DNA of 19,450 bases from UBA6626 sp963579995 (GTDB lineage: Bacteria; Planctomycetota; Phycisphaerae; Phycisphaerales; Phycisphaeraceae), in assembly GCA_963579995.1 (NCBI GenBank), contig CAUZIY010000046.1, positions 1 through 19,450 on the forward strand, read 5' to 3'. Numbering within the stretch: the stretch's first letter is position 1; each line of letters opens with the position of its first letter. Positions 15,842 through 19,450 of the stretch are shown one piece after another. The notes under the pieces are model-generated. The model worked only from the letters and a program-made list of their open reading frames with translations. It was not told the DNA's origin and searched no databases. A program made the position numbers and the translations under genes.

Positions 15842-16256
15842 CTCAATCCCTCCTCATGAACCCAATTGAACTGGCCGATGTTCGTATTCTGGTTTCAAGA
15901 ACACCAGGCTTTGACGGGCTTTCATTCGCTCCACAAATGGCCGAATAGACGTGGTGTACCGTTAAATCGGCTATGCTACAAATCAATGGTAGCTCAGGTA
16001 TATCCCGGGTCAAGAGACCAAATCGGTTTAGACAAAGATTACTGTTTTTTGCAATTCAAACTACGTGATAGCCAACCAGAGACCTGCGATTCTCAAGTAC
16101 AAAACCACACGACTTTCCGCAGAGGTTTAAAGGTCCACCCAAATTCAATGATTGTTTCTGGCCCTTTAACACCTACCGAATCGATACAACTTGCATCTAA
16201 AATGCTTGTGTTACGCCAACAGGAAACCACCAAGGGAATGTCCCGATAGGTCACCG
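15842..16256. other. 415-bp divergent intergenic region (PEP-CTERM protein / CHASE2 cyclase)
   Basis: No supported gene. It carries the ribosome-binding site of the PEP-CTERM gene at its left end and should hold promoters in both directions. A TTGACG at about 15912 lacks a good -10 box. A 30-codon frame starting at 15856 has no ribosome-binding site. No repeats or RNA-like hairpins stood out. Confidence 0.5.
15849..15854 (-). promoter_or_regulatory. Strong ribosome-binding site of the PEP-CTERM gene
   Basis: AGGAGG on the minus strand, seven nt before the ATG at 15841. It is the best Shine-Dalgarno match in the window, where most genes have weak ones. Confidence 0.75.
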
Positions 16257-19055
16257 ATGCCTCGTATCGAACGAAAGCTCATGGTGCGGACCAGCGTCAT
16301 CGGAACACTGCTGACACTGGCTGTTTTGATCATCAATGCATCAGGCTTTCTGACAACATTTGATCAGTGGCTTTACGACCAGCGTGCAATCAGAAACCAG
16401 CGGTACACACCGGCGCCGACGGACAAACTCATCCATATCGACATCACCGATCGCGCGTTGGAGGTGATCGGCAGATTTCCTTGGGGACGCTCACAAATCG
16501 CCCAGATTCTTGCGGAGATCAATCGCGCAGGCGCCAAAGCCATCGCGCCGGATATCCTGTTCACGGAACCGCAGTCCCCGGAAGTAAAAACAAATCCAGA
16601 TGGCTCAATCACAACGATCGATCATGACCAGTTACTGGCACAAACCATTGCTGAATCGGATAATGTTATCCTCGCCACTGCCTTTAACATTCGTGACCCG
16701 AAGCCTGAAATTTCACTGCAGATTGAAAAACTGCTCCATGGCGACCTTGAATTGAGCCAAGATCAAGTTGCAGAGCAACTGGCATCCATCACGCAACAAC
16801 CCCGCCAATTCATCAAGCCCCAAGTTGCAGACTGGTATTTCTTGAGCCGCCGCCGGGCCATGTTTGGCAGGATCATGGATGATATCCACCTGGAGGAACA
16901 AACCCGCCAGACTTTACGCAATCGCCTGCTGCCACGCACACCACGCGACACGAAGGGCTCACCGGTACTACGTGAATTCCTCCGACAACACAAAAAAGCG
17001 GAAGCGGCCCATCTGATACAAAGGTTTGCACGAGTCGAACAACAGGATACACCTCGTGCAGTACCGGCAATAGATTTTCTCCCTCCTATCGACCTTGTGG
17101 CCAAAAATGCCGTCGGCGCCGGTTTTGTGGACGCGTTGCCTGATAGTGATGGTGTGCACCGGTCTATACCACTATGGGTGACCGCGAGAGGGCAGTTGTA
17201 CCCTCAACTTGGATTCGCACTGGCCTGCAAAATGCTCAACGTCGACATTCACAACATTCGACTCAAGGCTAAAAGGGTCGTGATCCCTACAGGACAGGGG
17301 CGTGAGATTGTCATCCCCGTTTATTCACGCTCTGTGCCGCAAATAGACCAGCCGGTCAACATGGTCATGGACATCCCATGGCGAGGACCGGCAACCCGAT
17401 GGGATTGGATGTACGGCCCAGCCAGTCACCATCTACCCATCACTTCTGTCTGGATGGCCATCGAGATAGAGCGCAAGATTGCGGCAAGTGAACCTGATCG
17501 CAATGATGCAATCAAGGGCCTTTTGGAACTCCTCGACCCATCCAAATTAAATCAATTTATCAATGCCTTGGCATCTGAGAATCATGCAGCTCAAGAGCAG
17601 ATTGTTGAGTGGACCCAACATGAGGTCAAGAGTTCAGGATGGCAATCCCAACTTGACGGCCTTAACAGGAACGATCTAACCGAAAAGGAACTGGTTTTCT
17701 TGGAGTCTTCACGGGCCCTAAAACACATTAATGTATTGAAAGACCAACTGATCCAGACCCGCACAGATCTACGCCGTCAAATTGAAGGCCGAGCAACCAT
17801 TATTGGCTGGACGGCAAAAGCTGCTGTTGCAGACTTTGTGCCAACGCCATTACACCCACGCTGCCCCGGATCTGTTGTCCACGGCGCCATCTTCAATGGC
17901 ATCATGACCGAAGACTTCTGGATCCGAACTCCGGCTTGGGTCACGATCCTGACCACAATCACGCTGGGCCTGTTGACAACCATCGCCGTTGCTTGCCTGG
18001 CCCCTCTCCGCTCGATTATCGCGGCGCTGATCATTGGCGGCGTTTATATTTTGACCGATGGAATCATTATCTTCGATCACATGAATATTTCGACCAGTAC
18101 AGCGGGCCCCATAAGCACCATCATGCTCGTATGGCCGGGATGCATGCTTTACCGATTTATTGCTGAGCGGGCTGAACGCACTCGAATCACGCGAAGATTC
18201 CGAAGCTATGTCGACCCAGCTTTAGTGGACTATGTCCTTGAACATCCCGAACAAGCACATCTTGATGGACAAATTCGTGAGATGACGGTCGTGTTCACCG
18301 ACCTGGCTGGATTCACCTCCCTTTCCGAACAACTGCGTGAACGCACTGTCGGCATTCTTAACGAATATATGGACCTAATGGTACCGATCATTCGACAACA
18401 CAACGGCTACGTAAACAAGTTTCTGGGCGATGGGATCATGTTCTTCTATGGTGCACCCAAAGCCAACGCTCACCATGCTACAGATGCAGCCCTTACAGCA
18501 CTTGAGATGCACCGGACCCTGATCCCGTTTAACGCCAAACTCATCGATCGTGGTTTGCCGGGTGTCAGCACACGCGTGGGGATCGCCAGTGGCAATATGG
18601 TTGTCGGTGACGCAGGCTCTCCAGACGCCAGCGACTACACGGTACTGGGCGACGTGGTCAATCTTGCCTCTCGACTGGAATCGGCCAACAAGTTTACAGG
18701 AACCTCAACGCTCATGAACTATCGCACTGCCATGTTCGTGGAGGATCAACTTTTATTGAAACCGATTGGCCGGCTACAGGTCGTAGGGAAGATCCAAAGC
18801 GTGATGACCTTTGAGCCCGTGTGCCCGATGGCCGATGCTACGGATGACCAAAAGCTCCTTGTAGCGTGGACGGACGAAATGATTAACACATACATTACCG
18901 GCAACTTTGACAAGTGCATTGAACAGACAAATAAGCTGGACAACCGATTTAATCCAACGCAACTGACTTTAATGTATCGCCGGATCAGCGAGCAATACAT
19001 ACGGACACCACCAAAAGATGTTTTTCTAGGCCAGATCGTGCTTGAAGACAAGTGA
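16257..19055 (+). CDS. CHASE2-domain class III adenylate cyclase
   Basis: A 932-residue membrane receptor cyclase making cAMP (or cGMP). TM1 is at ~11-30. A long extracytoplasmic CHASE2 domain follows, opening with FDQWLYDQRA and closing with IEGRATIIGWTAKAAVADF, then TPLHPRCPGSVVHGAIFNGI. Three TM helices lie at ~560-650. A YVDPALVDYVLEHPE linker leads to the cyclase domain at ~670-860. Catalytic residues are present: metal-binding Asp682 (VVFTDLAGFTS) and Asp725 (KFLGDG), Lys721, and DYTVLGDVVNLASRLES with Thr at the substrate-specifying position (class IIIb pattern), Asn and transition-state Arg. The CHASE2 domain appears enlarged by two helical insertions (~130-270 and ~400-510). A ~70-residue TPR-like helical tail follows. 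The ATG at 16257 has AGG six nt upstream; the open frame extends to a TTG at 16191, but those 22 residues look untranslated. Confidence 0.92.
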   Translation: MPRIERKLMVRTSVIGTLLTLAVLIINASGFLTTFDQWLYDQRAIRNQRYTPAPTDKLIHIDITDRALEVIGRFPWGRSQIAQILAEINRAGAKAIAPDILFTEPQSPEVKTNPDGSITTIDHDQLLAQTIAESDNVILATAFNIRDPKPEISLQIEKLLHGDLELSQDQVAEQLASITQQPRQFIKPQVADWYFLSRRRAMFGRIMDDIHLEEQTRQTLRNRLLPRTPRDTKGSPVLREFLRQHKKAEAAHLIQRFARVEQQDTPRAVPAIDFLPPIDLVAKNAVGAGFVDALPDSDGVHRSIPLWVTARGQLYPQLGFALACKMLNVDIHNIRLKAKRVVIPTGQGREIVIPVYSRSVPQIDQPVNMVMDIPWRGPATRWDWMYGPASHHLPITSVWMAIEIERKIAASEPDRNDAIKGLLELLDPSKLNQFINALASENHAAQEQIVEWTQHEVKSSGWQSQLDGLNRNDLTEKELVFLESSRALKHINVLKDQLIQTRTDLRRQIEGRATIIGWTAKAAVADFVPTPLHPRCPGSVVHGAIFNGIMTEDFWIRTPAWVTILTTITLGLLTTIAVACLAPLRSIIAALIIGGVYILTDGIIIFDHMNISTSTAGPISTIMLVWPGCMLYRFIAERAERTRITRRFRSYVDPALVDYVLEHPEQAHLDGQIREMTVVFTDLAGFTSLSEQLRERTVGILNEYMDLMVPIIRQHNGYVNKFLGDGIMFFYGAPKANAHHATDAALTALEMHRTLIPFNAKLIDRGLPGVSTRVGIASGNMVVGDAGSPDASDYTVLGDVVNLASRLESANKFTGTSTLMNYRTAMFVEDQLLLKPIGRLQVVGKIQSVMTFEPVCPMADATDDQKLLVAWTDEMINTYITGNFDKCIEQTNKLDNRFNPTQLTLMYRRISEQYIRTPPKDVFLGQIVLEDK

Positions 19056-19113
19056 CCGCACCAAGCAGAACTGGATCATTTCACTCAGCATCCCGACATG
19101 AAACAACCCAACT

Positions 19114-19449
19114 TCAACCTGTAAACATGGCCTCAACGAATTTTCCAGGTTCAAATGGCTCGACATCGTCAGGCGTTTCGCCAACACCAATGAATTTAAC
19201 GGGGATATCAAGATGTTCACGAATCGCGACCACAATACCCCCCTTGGCAGTGCCATCCAACTTGGCAAGGAAGATTCCACTGACGTCGATCGCCTGCGTA
19301 AATAGATCTGCCTGCTTGATTGCGTTCTGGCCGGTTGTAGCATCCAAAACAAGAATCACCTCGTGGGGTGCACCCTCTATTTTTCTTGCAATCACGTCTC
19401 GTATCTTTGTGAGTTCCTCCATCAAGTGTTTCTGTGTGTGCAGTCTACC
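19114..19449 (-). CDS. ftsY: Signal recognition particle receptor FtsY, C-terminal part (5'-truncated by window edge)
   Basis: The last 111 residues of the SRP-type GTPase NG domain. The frame is open to the window end and begins GRLHTQKHLMEEL, the conserved G3-adjacent TAGR-x-H-T/N motif region. It continues with VLDATTGQNA, the guanine-specificity motif LAKLDGTAKGG (TKLD in most members, here AKLD) and FIGVGETPDDVEPF, ending EAMFTG. FtsY docks SRP-ribosome complexes at the inner membrane and hydrolyses GTP together with Ffh. DVEPF and the FVEAMF end favour FtsY over Ffh, which would continue into an M domain. It converges on the cyclase gene with 58 bp between stops; no clear terminator is seen in that gap. 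Confidence 0.94.
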   Translation of the reverse strand, partial: GRLHTQKHLMEELTKIRDVIARKIEGAPHEVILVLDATTGQNAIKQADLFTQAIDVSGIFLAKLDGTAKGGIVVAIREHLDIPVKFIGVGETPDDVEPFEPGKFVEAMFTG

Positions 19450-19450
19450 G

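Noticed and set aside
16191..16256. TTG at 16191 as the start of the CHASE2 cyclase
   Set aside because: The added 22 residues are Cys/Arg/Pro-rich and unlike a signal anchor; the ATG at 16257 has a better ribosome-binding site and leads directly to the first TM helix.
1..19450. CRISPR arrays, tRNA or rRNA genes, transposons, toxin-antitoxin or phage-defence genes
   Set aside because: I looked in all gaps and found no regularly spaced repeats, no RNA-gene signatures and no proteins of these classes; all genes look like chromosomal housekeeping or envelope genes.

Overview
The window looks like a chromosomal segment of a Gram-negative planctomycete, most likely of the Phycisphaerae type. The reasons are a PEP-CTERM surface protein, an alginate-export-type outer-membrane barrel with a terminal Phe, several lipoproteins, a futalosine-pathway menaquinone gene of the SPDPDD type, and a propeller protein with the C-terminal beta-sandwich common in PVC-group glycosidase-like proteins. 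This placement rests on family recognition, not on a search. I see no rRNA, tRNA, CRISPR array, insertion sequence or prophage gene. Both ends cut through genes.

Layout. At 2-1624 (+) is the 3' part of a glycogen debranching enzyme. It converges on a long minus-strand block. Reading that block in its own direction from right to left: an EamA-type transporter (10962-10057); a GAF-SpoIIE phosphatase (9910-8609) overlapping by 4 bp a divergent NagB-like protein (8612-7764); a 2-hydroxyacid dehydrogenase (7605-6637); a cytoplasmic five-bladed propeller, glycosidase-like protein (6309-4780); a non-HemE UROD-superfamily protein (4634-3420); a small lipoprotein (3324-2704); and mqnD (2696-1773). The plus-strand block that follows is an apparent operon: an outer-membrane beta-barrel (11356-12831), a lipoprotein (12859-13473) and a secreted FecR-domain protein (13515-14822). 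A minus-strand PEP-CTERM protein (15841-14855) separates it from a plus-strand CHASE2-adenylate cyclase (16257-19055). The window ends in the C-terminal part of ftsY (minus).

How the genes may work together. The left half is mostly carbohydrate and central metabolism. The propeller and UROD-like genes look like a catabolic pair, and a similar AT-rich 16-bp element lies upstream of each. The SpoIIE phosphatase and NagB-like gene are translationally coupled. The right half is envelope biology: an outer-membrane channel, a lipoprotein, a FecR-domain protein and a cyclase with a periplasmic sensor domain could form one envelope-sensing or export module with cAMP output. That grouping is inference from proximity.

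The best leads are the NagB-like protein, which appears to lack the phosphate-binding residues and the general-base Asp of NagB; the porin/lipoprotein/FecR/CHASE2-cyclase neighbourhood; and the UROD-like plus propeller pair. Smaller items are an in-frame 12-bp tandem repeat in a signal peptide and a perfect 14-bp palindrome ahead of the lipoprotein-mqnD pair.
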